From IMG/VR virus record IMGVR_UViG_3300042878_000998, positions 1-38,932 of that record: a stretch of 38,932 nucleotides of DNA, one strand, 5' to 3'. The notes below the pieces were generated by a model, which searched no databases, had not been told where the DNA came from, and saw only the letters and a list, made by a program, of their open reading frames with translations. The translations under genes and the position numbers were made by a program. Positions 16,261-24,529 of this stretch are shown in pieces. This DNA comes from a virus. The stretch's first letter is position 1, and each line of letters begins with the position of its first letter.

Positions 16261-18744
16261 ATGCCTTACAACCCACAGACAGGCGAGTATGAACCAGACA
16301 TGGGGCAAGTCCCGGTTAACGCTCCTGCGGCTAACCCATTTGGTTTTGACCCCGGCCAAGCTACCCGTGACTATCTTGCAGGCATAGCCAATCCCCAAAC
16401 GCTTACAGCCCTCCTTGGAGCCGAAGCTGCGGCACGCCCTCAATTGGGTGCTCAGGGACTTAGAGACCTTAGCCAATTTCAGGCTGGCGCACCACAATTT
16501 AATGTTCAGGCGTTTCTTGCCGCTCGTCCCGACATCCTCAATAATTTCAACAATGACCCCGGCTATGCTCAGACATATGGAAGTCTTGAGCAATACGCTA
16601 AGGCTGCTGCTGACGCCGAGGGTCTTACGCCTCAATTTACAACTACCCAAGGTGGTAGTCTCGATCTTCTAAGACAATCTGCTGGTGTTACGAGTGGTGT
16701 AGAGACGGCGGCAAATACTGCCCTGCGAACAGCAGGAGCGGCGGATGTTGCTGCTTTGGCCCCCCAACTTGCGGCCACCTACAATCAGCTAAATCCAGAG
16801 ATTCAAGGGAGCTTACAACGGGCTGAGGATTTGAGGCGAGTTCCTGATGCCTATGCTCCAATGCGGACGGCGGCTTTTAACGCTCAACAATTTGGCGATC
16901 TTCAATTCAATCCAGCCCAAGCCTCTTTGCTTGGTAGTGCTCCGCAAGTAGGTCTAGGTGGATACAACGCCGCACAAGTTGGGGCTCAAGGTTACAATCC
17001 AGCACAGGCTTCCGCACAAGGCTATAACGCGGCCCTAGCGCAGTCTCAGGGCTACAATGCTCAACAGGCGCAGTCGCAAGGCTACAATGCCGCTCTAGCT
17101 CAATCTCAGGGCTATGACGCTGCACAGGCCCAATCACAAGGCTATCAATCTCAAGGCTACACCCCGCAAGGCTATCAAGCTGCTCAGGCTGGTGCTGGTA
17201 TGCAGACGGAGGCCGAACGCTTGGCCCGTGGTCAACTTGGTCAATCGCTCTATTCTCAGGCTTTGCAGGCTGGTCCTAGCCAAGCTGCTCAACTCCTTGG
17301 TGGTCGTGCGGCGGAATTTGCCGCTAGCACAGGTCAACTTTCCCCTGAAGAACTGAGAAACATTCAGCAAGGCACCCGCGAAGCCTATGCTGCGCGTGGC
17401 ATTGAAATGAGCAATCCAGCCATTGCTGCTGAGGCTGCGGCTCGGTCTGGAGCAATGCGTCAACGTCAGGCTGAAGACTTGGCTCAAGCTGTCGCTCTCA
17501 ATCAGGCTTATACCCAAGACCTTTCAGCTAACCGTCAATTTGGCACAGGTCTATATGGGCAGGAAATTGGTTTGCAACAAGCCAACCAACAGGCCGCGCT
17601 TCAGGCTGCTCTTGCCAATCAACAGACTGGCCAAAACTTGTCCTTGGCCAACCTTCAAGCCACCAATCAAGCTGGTCAATTTACCGCTGGTTTGGGTGCT
17701 GAAGCTGCTCAGTTTGGTGCTAATGCAGCCAATCAAGCCGGTCAGTTTGCGGCTACCGCTGCAAATCAGGCTGCGTTACAGAATGCTCAGTTGGCTTCTC
17801 AGGCCGGTCAGTTTGGGGCTAGTGCGGCCAACCAAGCGGCCATCCAGAACGCCCAGAACATATCCCAAGCCAATCAATTTGGGGCTGGAGCGTTTAATCA
17901 AGCTCAGTTGCAAAATGCCTTGCTGGGCTCACAAGCTGGGCAATTTGGCGCATCTGCGTTCAATCAGGCTCAATTGCAGAACGCCCAGAACATTTCTCAG
18001 GCTGCTCAATTTGGTGCTGGGGCTCAAAACCAAGCATCCCTAGCCAACCAAGCGGCGTTTAATCAGGCAGGTCAATTCGGGGCTGGAGCCCAGAATCAAG
18101 CCAATCTTTCTAACCAAGCTGCACTCAATCAGGCAGGTATGTTCCGAGCTGAGGCTGGCAATCAAGGCCAGCTTACAAATGCTCAGCTACAAGCTCAGTA
18201 TGCTATGGCCAATCAGGGTGCGGCCAATCAGTTCTCCCTCGCCAATCAAGCTGCGGGTATGGATTTGAACGCTCAGAATCGTTTGTTTGCCGCCAATCAG
18301 CAACAGCAGAACATCTCCAACCTTGGTCTAATTGGACAAGCTGACTCGGCTACTTCTGAAGCTAACAGGGCTTATGCTCTCAACTTGGCCCAAGGCTATC
18401 GTGGCGCGGCGTATGACCCAACGGCTATGCTGTTAGGTCAACAGAGCAATGCCGGTCAAACCGCTGCTCAACAGCAAGGGTATGCTCTGGACTTGGCTAA
18501 GACGTTCAACACCCCCACAACCTACAATCCAGACACGGGTATTAACTTGGCGTTGGCCAATCAGGCTAACATCACGAATAGAGACATTGCCCAGCAGTCT
18601 GCTGCTGCTCAGTTGGAAGCCGCTAGGATGGGTGCTTCTGCTACAAAAACTGCTGGTGTTGCTTCTGGTGTTGGTTCATTGTTGGGCGGCGCAGCCGGTG
18701 TAGCCTTGGCTACAAAAGCAATTCCGGCTCTCGTCGCCTTTTAA
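16261..18744 (+). CDS. 827-residue Ala/Gln repeat protein (internal virion/ejection candidate)
   Basis: The start is at ATG 16261; an upstream ATG at 16195 lies inside the fibre gene. Two repeat arrays stand out. The first (16960-17193) is a decapeptide-like array built on QGYNAAxAQS. The second (17734-18129) has six repeats of exactly 22 residues with QAGQFGAxAxNQ in the first half and QNAQNxS in the second, period 66 bases. A hydrophobic glycine-rich C-terminus (TAGVASGVGSLLGGAAGVALATKAIPALVAF) resembles membrane-inserting glycine-zipper segments. Position before the other ejection candidates suggests a DNA-ejection protein forming helical rods. It is coupled to the PAPS-like gene by TAATG. 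Confidence 0.8.
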   Translation: MPYNPQTGEYEPDMGQVPVNAPAANPFGFDPGQATRDYLAGIANPQTLTALLGAEAAARPQLGAQGLRDLSQFQAGAPQFNVQAFLAARPDILNNFNNDPGYAQTYGSLEQYAKAAADAEGLTPQFTTTQGGSLDLLRQSAGVTSGVETAANTALRTAGAADVAALAPQLAATYNQLNPEIQGSLQRAEDLRRVPDAYAPMRTAAFNAQQFGDLQFNPAQASLLGSAPQVGLGGYNAAQVGAQGYNPAQASAQGYNAALAQSQGYNAQQAQSQGYNAALAQSQGYDAAQAQSQGYQSQGYTPQGYQAAQAGAGMQTEAERLARGQLGQSLYSQALQAGPSQAAQLLGGRAAEFAASTGQLSPEELRNIQQGTREAYAARGIEMSNPAIAAEAAARSGAMRQRQAEDLAQAVALNQAYTQDLSANRQFGTGLYGQEIGLQQANQQAALQAALANQQTGQNLSLANLQATNQAGQFTAGLGAEAAQFGANAANQAGQFAATAANQAALQNAQLASQAGQFGASAANQAAIQNAQNISQANQFGAGAFNQAQLQNALLGSQAGQFGASAFNQAQLQNAQNISQAAQFGAGAQNQASLANQAAFNQAGQFGAGAQNQANLSNQAALNQAGMFRAEAGNQGQLTNAQLQAQYAMANQGAANQFSLANQAAGMDLNAQNRLFAANQQQQNISNLGLIGQADSATSEANRAYALNLAQGYRGAAYDPTAMLLGQQSNAGQTAAQQQGYALDLAKTFNTPTTYNPDTGINLALANQANITNRDIAQQSAAAQLEAARMGASATKTAGVASGVGSLLGGAAGVALATKAIPALVAF
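16960..17193 (+). repeat. Coding repeat array, about 30-base units (QGYNAAxAQS)
   Basis: Codons for a ten-residue unit, QGYN/D-A-A/Q-x-A-Q-S, recur at least five times followed by shortened units (QGYQS, QGYTP, QGYQAAQAG). DNA copies stay recognisable (CAAGGCTAYAAYGC). Such arrays can expand or contract by slippage or recombination. Confidence 0.85.
17734..18129 (+). repeat. Coding array of six 66-base (22-residue) repeats
   Basis: Six consecutive units of exactly 22 residues occur without gaps. They begin QAGQFAAT, QAGQFGAS, QANQFGAG, QAGQFGAS, QAAQFGAG and QAGQFGAG. The 22-residue (2 x 11) period is that of extended amphipathic helices. The unit boundaries keep the frame exactly, so the array seems to be maintained by selection. 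Confidence 0.9.
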
Positions 18745-19547
18745 TGCAATATCAAAACAAGATAGATTATGCTCATGCCCTCATTGAGCAAACGCTAAAG
18801 CGTGCCCAAAATCCGGCAATCATGTGTTCCTTCGGTAAGGACAGCATGGTTGTTCTAGATTTGGTTCTAAGACACATCCGCAATATCCCGGTTATATTCC
18901 ATCGAGAGGCATTCCAGCCCCATAGGTATCGCTTTGCAAACAGCGTCATAGATAGCTTTAACCTAACTGTTTACGACTATCCGCCACTATCAACCGAAAT
19001 CCAAGAGCACAACGGGGAGGTTGAAATAGTAAATTACTACCCAATTGGAAAGCAAACTTGCATGGTTCCAACTGGTATTCGTTCCCCACGAGAAGGGGAA
19101 CAGTTTGTTTGCGGCTTAAAAGACATCTACCTCAAGCCAACAGGTTCATTCAAATACCCTTGGGACTTTGTTTTTCATGGGCACAAGTCCACGGATAGCG
19201 ACCCGATCTACGGGAGTGTTCCATTGAATTCAGACATTGCCGTAAACCTTGAAAGCGCAAGTGCGGCCTTTCCTATTAGGATGTTTACGGATGACGATTT
19301 ATGGCGATACACCGAGGAGAACAATGTCCCTATCCACCACACCAGATATGTGAAGGAAAACGGCAAGTGGAAGGAGCGCGAGGATAAGAGCATGAATCCA
19401 GACTATTTCTCGGCTTGCACGGCCTGTATGAGCAAGTCTTCACCCAATTCTGTTCTGTGCCCAAAGATGGGCGGGGCTCTGGTTAGCAATGTTTCAGAGC
19501 AACTTCGTTGGGCTGCTAGAATGGACCCAGTTTACATGAGGCAGTAA
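18744..19547 (+). CDS. PAPS-reductase-fold (PP-loop) protein
   Basis: This 267-residue adenine-nucleotide alpha-hydrolase-like protein carries the PP-loop SFGKDSMV at residues 29-36, the signature of PAPS/APS reductases and related ATP pyrophosphatases. The canonical CysH C-terminal Cys-Gly-x-His motif is not visible. Instead it has Cys-rich segments (QTCMVP, FVCGLKD, ACTACMSKSSPNSVLC), which may bind zinc or an iron-sulphur cluster. The substrate is therefore unclear: sulphur transfer, nucleic-acid modification or another ATP-PPi reaction. The start overlaps the stop of the repeat protein (TAATG), so it is made late with virion proteins. This is unusual for a metabolic gene. Confidence 0.85.
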   Translation: MQYQNKIDYAHALIEQTLKRAQNPAIMCSFGKDSMVVLDLVLRHIRNIPVIFHREAFQPHRYRFANSVIDSFNLTVYDYPPLSTEIQEHNGEVEIVNYYPIGKQTCMVPTGIRSPREGEQFVCGLKDIYLKPTGSFKYPWDFVFHGHKSTDSDPIYGSVPLNSDIAVNLESASAAFPIRMFTDDDLWRYTEENNVPIHHTRYVKENGKWKEREDKSMNPDYFSACTACMSKSSPNSVLCPKMGGALVSNVSEQLRWAARMDPVYMRQ

Positions 19548-19560
19548 CAACACTATTTTT

Positions 19561-21075
19561 ATGATTGGAAGCTCCGTAAATCCCGCCCTAGGTCGCATTG
19601 ACTACTCCCCCATCACACAGGGGGCGCAATCTGCTGCACAAAGCATCCAAGCAGGCGGCCAAGCATACGGCCAAATGTTCGCCAATCTTGGCCAACAAAT
19701 TGGTAGTGGCATCCAGCAATATCAACAGAACAAGCAGAAGCGCGATTTCCTTGAGGCACAGGTAAGAAGCAACATCGGTGAAGCAATTCAGTCGATGAAT
19801 AAATTTAATGCTGATTCTTCAGCTTACGGCGGCAAAGCTCCCATTCGCCCTGAAGCATTTGAGAATATTTCTCTTGGGGAACTTCCTAGGATGCCTATTG
19901 GTAAACTAGAAGCACTTGTTACCCAGACAGAAAAACTGCTGCAAAAACCACGGGCAATTGAGAGCTTTATCCAACAGCAAGCCCTGACGGATGCCGCAAC
20001 CCAGCAGCGTAATACAAGGTTAAGTGATGTGTATCAGAAATATACTAAACCCGCCCCACCATCAATGATTGCAAGGCCGGGACTTGAGGCAAAGCCAATG
20101 GATCAAGTTGCGTTTACCTCTGATTTGCTTAGAGCTGGAGCAACTCCAGACGAAGTTGCTACCCTAACAAAAGCAATGCCATTTGCTCAACAACAGCAAT
20201 TGGATACAGCATTGCATCGTAATGTCATTGCTACCGTTAATGCAGAAATTCAATCGGGCCTTCTTAAGCCACAAGATTTTGAGAAACGATATGCCACGTT
20301 GATGGCTAATAACGGAAGAAATGTTATAGAGCGTTTTCCTTCTGCTGGAACATACGTTCGTAGAGATAATCAAGGTGGTGCTGTTCAAGCTGTTAGAAGC
20401 ACCAACACTGGTCAAATTGGAGTCGTTGATGTAACCGGAAAATTTAATCCGATAGACAGTGAGGATTATATGCCGATGACTACATCTGATGCTAATATCT
20501 TTTTAGATGGTCCAGCATTCAAAAAGTTGGGTCAAGATTTAGTTGACCAAGAAAATGCCGTAAAAGAAATCAACCGTTTTGTTGAAGGTGTAGGCAGTCT
20601 TCCTAAGGGCATAGATAAACTTGTTAATGCTGCTTCCGCAAAGATTAAGACAATTTTTGATGCTGGTCCTCTTACGGAGCAAGAAAGAGCTGGTGGATTA
20701 AGTCAAGCCAGACAACAGGGCTTGCTTGGTGCTCTTAGAACTACTATTCTTGGTCCCGGCGTTCTAACTGAAATTGACGCTCAACGCATTCTTGATCGTA
20801 TTGGTGGCGATGTAACAAGCGTTTCAACCAACCCAGCTTTGTTAAGAGATATTGTTGCCGAAGTTATTGAAGGCAAAATGAATCAATATCAAGAAAACCT
20901 GAATATCTACAATAGCCATGTTGCAGGACGCTATGGTTCTTGGGGGATAAAGCAAAGAAATCGTATTGCTCCGTTTACTGAATACAACTTAAATACGGTT
21001 CCATTGGGTATGGATTTAGATATTTGGAATGCTATGACCCCAGAGGACAGAAAGAAGTTCCAAAAAACTAACTAA
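19561..21075 (+). CDS. Internal virion / ejection protein (putative)
   Basis: This 504-residue protein has an N-terminal Ala/Gln/Gly-rich helical region (GAQSAAQSIQAGGQAYGQMFANLGQQIGSGIQQYQQNKQKRDFLEAQ), similar in character to the 827-residue repeat protein. It is followed by helical and mixed segments up to NSHVAGRYGSWGIKQRNRI. I see no lysozyme or transglycosylase motif. It lies between the PAPS-like gene and the membrane-active candidate, 2 bases apart, in the slot of internal core proteins of podoviruses. The start has a CACTATTTTT leader and no SD. Confidence 0.7.
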   Translation: MIGSSVNPALGRIDYSPITQGAQSAAQSIQAGGQAYGQMFANLGQQIGSGIQQYQQNKQKRDFLEAQVRSNIGEAIQSMNKFNADSSAYGGKAPIRPEAFENISLGELPRMPIGKLEALVTQTEKLLQKPRAIESFIQQQALTDAATQQRNTRLSDVYQKYTKPAPPSMIARPGLEAKPMDQVAFTSDLLRAGATPDEVATLTKAMPFAQQQQLDTALHRNVIATVNAEIQSGLLKPQDFEKRYATLMANNGRNVIERFPSAGTYVRRDNQGGAVQAVRSTNTGQIGVVDVTGKFNPIDSEDYMPMTTSDANIFLDGPAFKKLGQDLVDQENAVKEINRFVEGVGSLPKGIDKLVNAASAKIKTIFDAGPLTEQERAGGLSQARQQGLLGALRTTILGPGVLTEIDAQRILDRIGGDVTSVSTNPALLRDIVAEVIEGKMNQYQENLNIYNSHVAGRYGSWGIKQRNRIAPFTEYNLNTVPLGMDLDIWNAMTPEDRKKFQKTN

Positions 21076-21077
21076 TC

Positions 21078-22655
21078 ATGAAATATACACCAGAACAAGA
21101 AAAAGCTATTGCTGATGCTAGGGCTAGATTGCAAGCCCAAGTAACATCAACCCCTGCTGTTTCTGCTGCTCCCGCTGCTCCTGCTGGAAAATCATTGATG
21201 TCTAAAGCACCCGGTATGGCGGCTGACATTGGATTGGAAGCAGGCGGAGCTACTGCTGGACAAATGATAGGTGCTATTGGTGGTCCAGTTGGGGTCGGGG
21301 TTGGTGGTTTTATTGGCGGGGCCGGTGGCAATGCCGCAGCTCAGATGCGACAAATCAAAGCCGGTGATCGCTCCAAGTTTTCTGTTCCAGAAATGCTTGG
21401 CTCTGGTGCATCTTCAATGATTCCCGGTGGTTCTTTGTTTAAAGCAAGTGCTACAACCATCGCTAAAGAGGTGGCCAAACAAAGCTCCGCTCAACTCGCG
21501 GGCATGGCAATTGAGAGTCTCGGTGAACGTGGTGACATATCAAAGATAACTGCTCCACAGGCCGTAGTGACGTTTCTAGGCACATCTGCTGGTATTGGTG
21601 GCGCGGCGTTAACTGATATGGGCAAGAAAGTTCAAAGGCAGCTAATTGACAAAGCCGACAAAGCCGTGAGGGATAAAACCCTTGAAGAAGCTCGCAAGGA
21701 GGGATACATCATTCTTCCCTCAAGTTTAGGTAAGTCTGGTGTTGTTACCGATGCTCTTGAGTTTATTGCTGGAAAGTCGGCCACAATGTCAGATATTGTT
21801 GAACGCAACGACTTTGTTACTAAATCATTAGCTAAACGAGCCGTTGGTATTCCTTTGACTGAAACTCTCGATGTTGCAGCGTTGGAGAGTGTTCGTAAGC
21901 GGGCCGGTGAAGTTTATGCAGAAGCCGCTTCTGTATCTGGCAAGGCTTCTAAGGCTCTTGATAGCTATAAGATCGCAAGGGATGAAGCTCGCATATTTAG
22001 CATTGCGTATGAACGTAACGGTCAGGCTGCTGATCTAAAACAATTCAAGAAGTATCAGGCGAAAGCTGATGGCTATTGGTCTGTTATTGACAGCGAAGCA
22101 AAAAAAGCTGGCAAGGAAGATTTGATTGATCGACTACAAAAGTCTAAGGTTCTTATTGCCAAAACTCATCTTATTGAGGATGCTTACAACACCGGTGCTG
22201 GCACGGTTGCGGCAGACATTATTGCTAAACGTCGTGCATCTGGTCGGGCTATTCCAACGGATGAATTAAAAATCATTGCCGATTTTGCGGAAGCATTCCC
22301 AAGGGCTTCAGATGAAGCAATCGAACGATCTTCATCAGCCATTGTAAGGCCATTAGCTATGGCTTCTGTTCCGGCCATTGCTTATGGTATTACAAGAAAT
22401 CCAGCTACGGTTGCCACTTTTGCGGCGTCAACACTATTTGCGCCAAGTGCAGCAAGGGGTGTTCTCACATCCAATCTCTATCAGAAGTTAATGGCTACGC
22501 CTAAATACAACGTCAATGTTCCGCAAGACCTTGGAGCAATGTTGGCTCAAATGGGTGGTATGGCTACTGGTCGGCAAACAGCAAATCTCTTTCCCGAGAA
22601 AGAAAACAACTACTTCCTTAAGAAGAACTCTAATCAACCGGCTCCATCGCGCTAA
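21078..22655 (+). CDS. Membrane-active ejection protein (putative)
   Basis: This 525-residue protein has a short charged N-terminus and a long Gly/Ala glycine-zipper stretch (AADIGLEAGGATAGQMIGAIGGPVGVGVGGFIGGAGGNAAAQ, about residues 49-91) typical of proteins that insert into membranes. A helical coiled-coil-rich middle (ALESVRKRAGEVYAEAASVSGKASKALDSYKIARDEARIF) follows. A C-terminal hydrophobic segment (LAMASVPAIAYGITRNPATVATFAASTLFAPSA) is also present. As last gene of the late operon it fits an ejection protein forming a trans-envelope channel. It overlaps the convergent minus-strand gene by 26 bases. Confidence 0.72.
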   Translation: MKYTPEQEKAIADARARLQAQVTSTPAVSAAPAAPAGKSLMSKAPGMAADIGLEAGGATAGQMIGAIGGPVGVGVGGFIGGAGGNAAAQMRQIKAGDRSKFSVPEMLGSGASSMIPGGSLFKASATTIAKEVAKQSSAQLAGMAIESLGERGDISKITAPQAVVTFLGTSAGIGGAALTDMGKKVQRQLIDKADKAVRDKTLEEARKEGYIILPSSLGKSGVVTDALEFIAGKSATMSDIVERNDFVTKSLAKRAVGIPLTETLDVAALESVRKRAGEVYAEAASVSGKASKALDSYKIARDEARIFSIAYERNGQAADLKQFKKYQAKADGYWSVIDSEAKKAGKEDLIDRLQKSKVLIAKTHLIEDAYNTGAGTVAADIIAKRRASGRAIPTDELKIIADFAEAFPRASDEAIERSSSAIVRPLAMASVPAIAYGITRNPATVATFAASTLFAPSAARGVLTSNLYQKLMATPKYNVNVPQDLGAMLAQMGGMATGRQTANLFPEKENNYFLKKNSNQPAPSR

Positions 22656-22869
22656 TCCCATTCCCGCTCAGGTAGAATTGGAGGCCGCAATTGGCTCCGC
22701 CCACCACTTCACAATGGGCGGTAAGTTCTTTGTCCACGCTTAGCATCCTGAACTTGTAGTGTTTTGGTAGTTCCATGAGCCTCTTGTCGTCTAGCTGAAC
22801 TAGCACTCCTACCTCTTGTGGTAGGTTCTTAAACCAATAGAGCGGGTCGTTGGGGGATGTGTTGTTCAT
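22630..22869 (-). CDS. 79-residue unknown protein, last gene of the minus operon
   Basis: This small acidic protein (MNNTSPNDPLYWFKNLPQEVGVLVQLDDKRLMELPKHYKF..., ending GLQFYLSGNGISAMEPVD) appears soluble with a mixed fold. Its start is downstream of two strong hairpins (22881-22938), and its 3' end overlaps the convergent late gene by 26 bases. I recognise no family. I retain it because the composition matches the other minus-strand genes and there is no competing reading frame on this strand. Confidence 0.6.
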   Translation of the reverse strand: MNNTSPNDPLYWFKNLPQEVGVLVQLDDKRLMELPKHYKFRMLSVDKELTAHCEVVGGANCGLQFYLSGNGISAMEPVD

Positions 22870-22876
22870 AGATTTT

Positions 22877-22940
22877 GTAAGGGAGGCTCAAACTCCCATC
22901 CTCAGTATGGCCCCCACCTCGTCAGGTGGGTAGCCCTGAA
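22877..22940 (-). ncRNA. Structured intergenic element at the convergent junction
   Basis: On the minus strand a hairpin with 7-bp stem CCCACCT/AGGTGGG around GACG is extended by GGCT/GGCC with one bulged A. It is followed by a short CCAT/ATGG hairpin and then GGGAG/CTCCC around a seven-base loop TTTGAGC that resembles a tRNA T-loop. The three arms suggest a tRNA-like or other structured leader for the 79-residue gene, but anticodon-arm and acceptor features do not form a true tRNA. The plus-strand reading could also help stop late transcription, although no T-tract follows. Confidence 0.4.
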
Positions 22941-22943
22941 ATG

Positions 22944-23570
22944 TTATTCTTTAACACCATTACAAAAAGTATTGAGGTCGGCGTTGCGGCCAAGTTCAGC
23001 GTGCCATGTTTCGTCTGGCATTACGGCGTATTCCGTAAGGACGGATGGGTTGGGATGGACGAAGGAGTCATCATTCCAAAGGATGCGGTTGTTAGGTTGG
23101 GCCGCAATTTGGCCTGAGCCGTCTTCCAATAGGAGCAAATGATAGCATTTGTGCTCTGGGGGATATTGGGAGTAGCCGTTGTCCGTGTGGTCTAGGGTGA
23201 ACCAATAGGAGGCCGGGACCATGAGCCCGTCCCTTGTTCGATAGGAGCAGCCCATCTCCCGTAGGTATTCGTAGGCTGTTACCGAGAAATCCCATCCATG
23301 GCAGTCCCAGCTCTGGAGTTGTGGGAGTTGATGCCGGGGAGCGTTCTCCTCTGGTTCTGTATGCCGCAGTTTGTGTAGGGGTATTCTAGCCCACTGGCTA
23401 CCCACTTCTGTCATTATGGAGAAGTGGAGAGCGCGGGATGGGAGGGAAGTAACACCAAATATGACGCAGCGGTCAAAGCAAGCGGATTCCTCAATAGAAC
23501 CCCGTAGGATGTTCTGGTCAACCAGTCCATAGAGGTGTTGAGGAACTGAGGCGTTTAGTGTGTGGTGCAT
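22944..23570 (-). CDS. 208-residue unknown protein
   Basis: The product (MHHTLNASVPQHLYGLVDQNILRGSIEESACFDRCVIFGVTSLPSRALHFSIMTEVGSQWARIPLHKL...) is a soluble, aromatic-rich protein with many His, Trp and Cys residues (SWDCHGWDFSVTAYEYLREMGCSYRT). I do not recognise the family. It starts at the TAATG junction with the small winged-helix-like gene, so translation is coupled. The conserved-looking central Trp/His cluster could form an enzyme pocket, but no known catalytic motif is identifiable. Confidence 0.7.
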   Translation of the reverse strand: MHHTLNASVPQHLYGLVDQNILRGSIEESACFDRCVIFGVTSLPSRALHFSIMTEVGSQWARIPLHKLRHTEPEENAPRHQLPQLQSWDCHGWDFSVTAYEYLREMGCSYRTRDGLMVPASYWFTLDHTDNGYSQYPPEHKCYHLLLLEDGSGQIAAQPNNRILWNDDSFVHPNPSVLTEYAVMPDETWHAELGRNADLNTFCNGVKE

Positions 23571-23797
23571 TATTTTTTGGCGTAGCGGTAGTAGGTGCCG
23601 CGTTTTCCGTCAACGACAACTCCTGCTTTCTTCTCAAGCGCACCTAGAGCAAGCCAAGACTCAATTCGTGAGCGGGCTGTGCTTCTGGGGCATTTGTAGT
23701 TGTCCATGAAATCTTGCATGGACCACCACCCGTCCTTACGGGAAACGGTGTCCTCCGCCATTAGTTTGTCCATCTCAGACCAAGGGTTGGTTTTCAT
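23570..23797 (-). CDS. 75-residue winged-helix-like protein
   Basis: The ATG at 23797 is the better start; the longer frame (to 24073) is a shadow over the phosphoesterase gene. The product has a helix-turn-helix pattern (WWSMQDFMDNYKCPRSTARSRIESWLALGALEKK) and a wing-like beta hairpin (AGVVVDGKRGTYYRYAKK), as in small winged-helix DNA-binding proteins. Its start overlaps the stop of the phosphoesterase gene by one base. It may regulate or assist replication; the target is unknown. Confidence 0.7.
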   Translation of the reverse strand: MKTNPWSEMDKLMAEDTVSRKDGWWSMQDFMDNYKCPRSTARSRIESWLALGALEKKAGVVVDGKRGTYYRYAKK

Positions 23798-24528
23798 TAG
23801 TAGGTTTTTATGTTTGTGGGAGCGCGAAATTTGCCGTTGATGCCGCGCACTTGAAAGATGGAATAGCTTCCGTCGTCTTCTACCCAGCCATACACCCAGC
23901 CGTGACTCCAGCGGAGTTTGCCTGTCTTCCTGTTGGCGTAGCCGGGGTTGAGGTCGCAGAGACAGCCTATGCAGCGGGCTTCTTGGGGCTTTAGGCCGGG
24001 GGTTTGATAGGACTCTATGCTGTGGCAGTGGCCGAAAACTACGTTCCCGTAGATGCGGGAGTGGGAGGCGCAAGCTGACATTCCCGTGTGGAAGCCATGC
24101 ACTACGTTTAAATGGCCAATAGAAACAACCCCTAGACGGCTATCGTAGGGGATTAAAGAGGCTTTGTTCCTCTTTGCCACCATTTGTATGTCCTTAACCA
24201 TTCGTTGCCCCAAATCGGCTTTAACGGCATCTGTGGACTCGGCTAAGTCCCATGCCCTCACGTCGTGGTTGCCTAGCATTAGGGTGTTGTCCTTTCCTCC
24301 CTTGAAGAAGGAGTCGGCAAATCGCGCCCCTACGTCAAAGTCATCCCTCATGCTTACAGACCTATCTTCCTCTGAGGCTCCCTGACGGATGGCTGAGAAG
24401 TCCCATAGGTCGCCAGCTATCACCCTTATCTCAGGGTTGAAGTCTTTGGTGAAGGCTAAGGCGGCGGCGGTGGCTTGAGGGTCTGCGTGATTGCCGTGAA
24501 TGTCTGCGACTATGACGAATTTCTTCAT
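23797..24528 (-). CDS. Calcineurin-like metallophosphoesterase
   Basis: This 243-residue dinuclear-metal phosphoesterase carries all core motifs in order: DIHGNH (9-14), GDLWD (39-43), GNHD (86-89), a His segment VVHGFH (143-148) and GHCHS (166-170). The start is ATG 24528 (MKKFVIV), discarding an 18-residue upstream extension inside the HNH gene. The substrate could be a nucleotide, nucleic acid or protein phosphate; phage members of this family include nucleases and Ser/Thr phosphatases. It lies between the HNH gene and the winged-helix gene in the tightly packed operon, so a role in DNA metabolism is plausible. Confidence 0.9.
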   Translation of the reverse strand: MKKFVIVADIHGNHADPQATAAALAFTKDFNPEIRVIAGDLWDFSAIRQGASEEDRSVSMRDDFDVGARFADSFFKGGKDNTLMLGNHDVRAWDLAESTDAVKADLGQRMVKDIQMVAKRNKASLIPYDSRLGVVSIGHLNVVHGFHTGMSACASHSRIYGNVVFGHCHSIESYQTPGLKPQEARCIGCLCDLNPGYANRKTGKLRWSHGWVYGWVEDDGSYSIFQVRGINGKFRAPTNIKTY

Positions 24529-24529
24529 G

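Noticed and set aside
18744-19547. Simple annotation as assimilatory CysH
   Set aside because: The PP-loop is present but the CysH C-terminal Cys-Gly-x-His motif is not, and the gene sits in the virion cluster, so I kept the fold-level name.
22877-22940. A second tRNA at the convergent junction
   Set aside because: The T-loop-like arm is present, but the acceptor does not pair, position 33 is not T, and the anticodon arm merges with the T arm.
23570-24073. Long version (167 codons) of the winged-helix-like gene
   Set aside because: The first 92 residues are Arg/Pro-rich and lie over the phosphoesterase gene; the start at 23797 gives a normal small protein with a TAATG junction.
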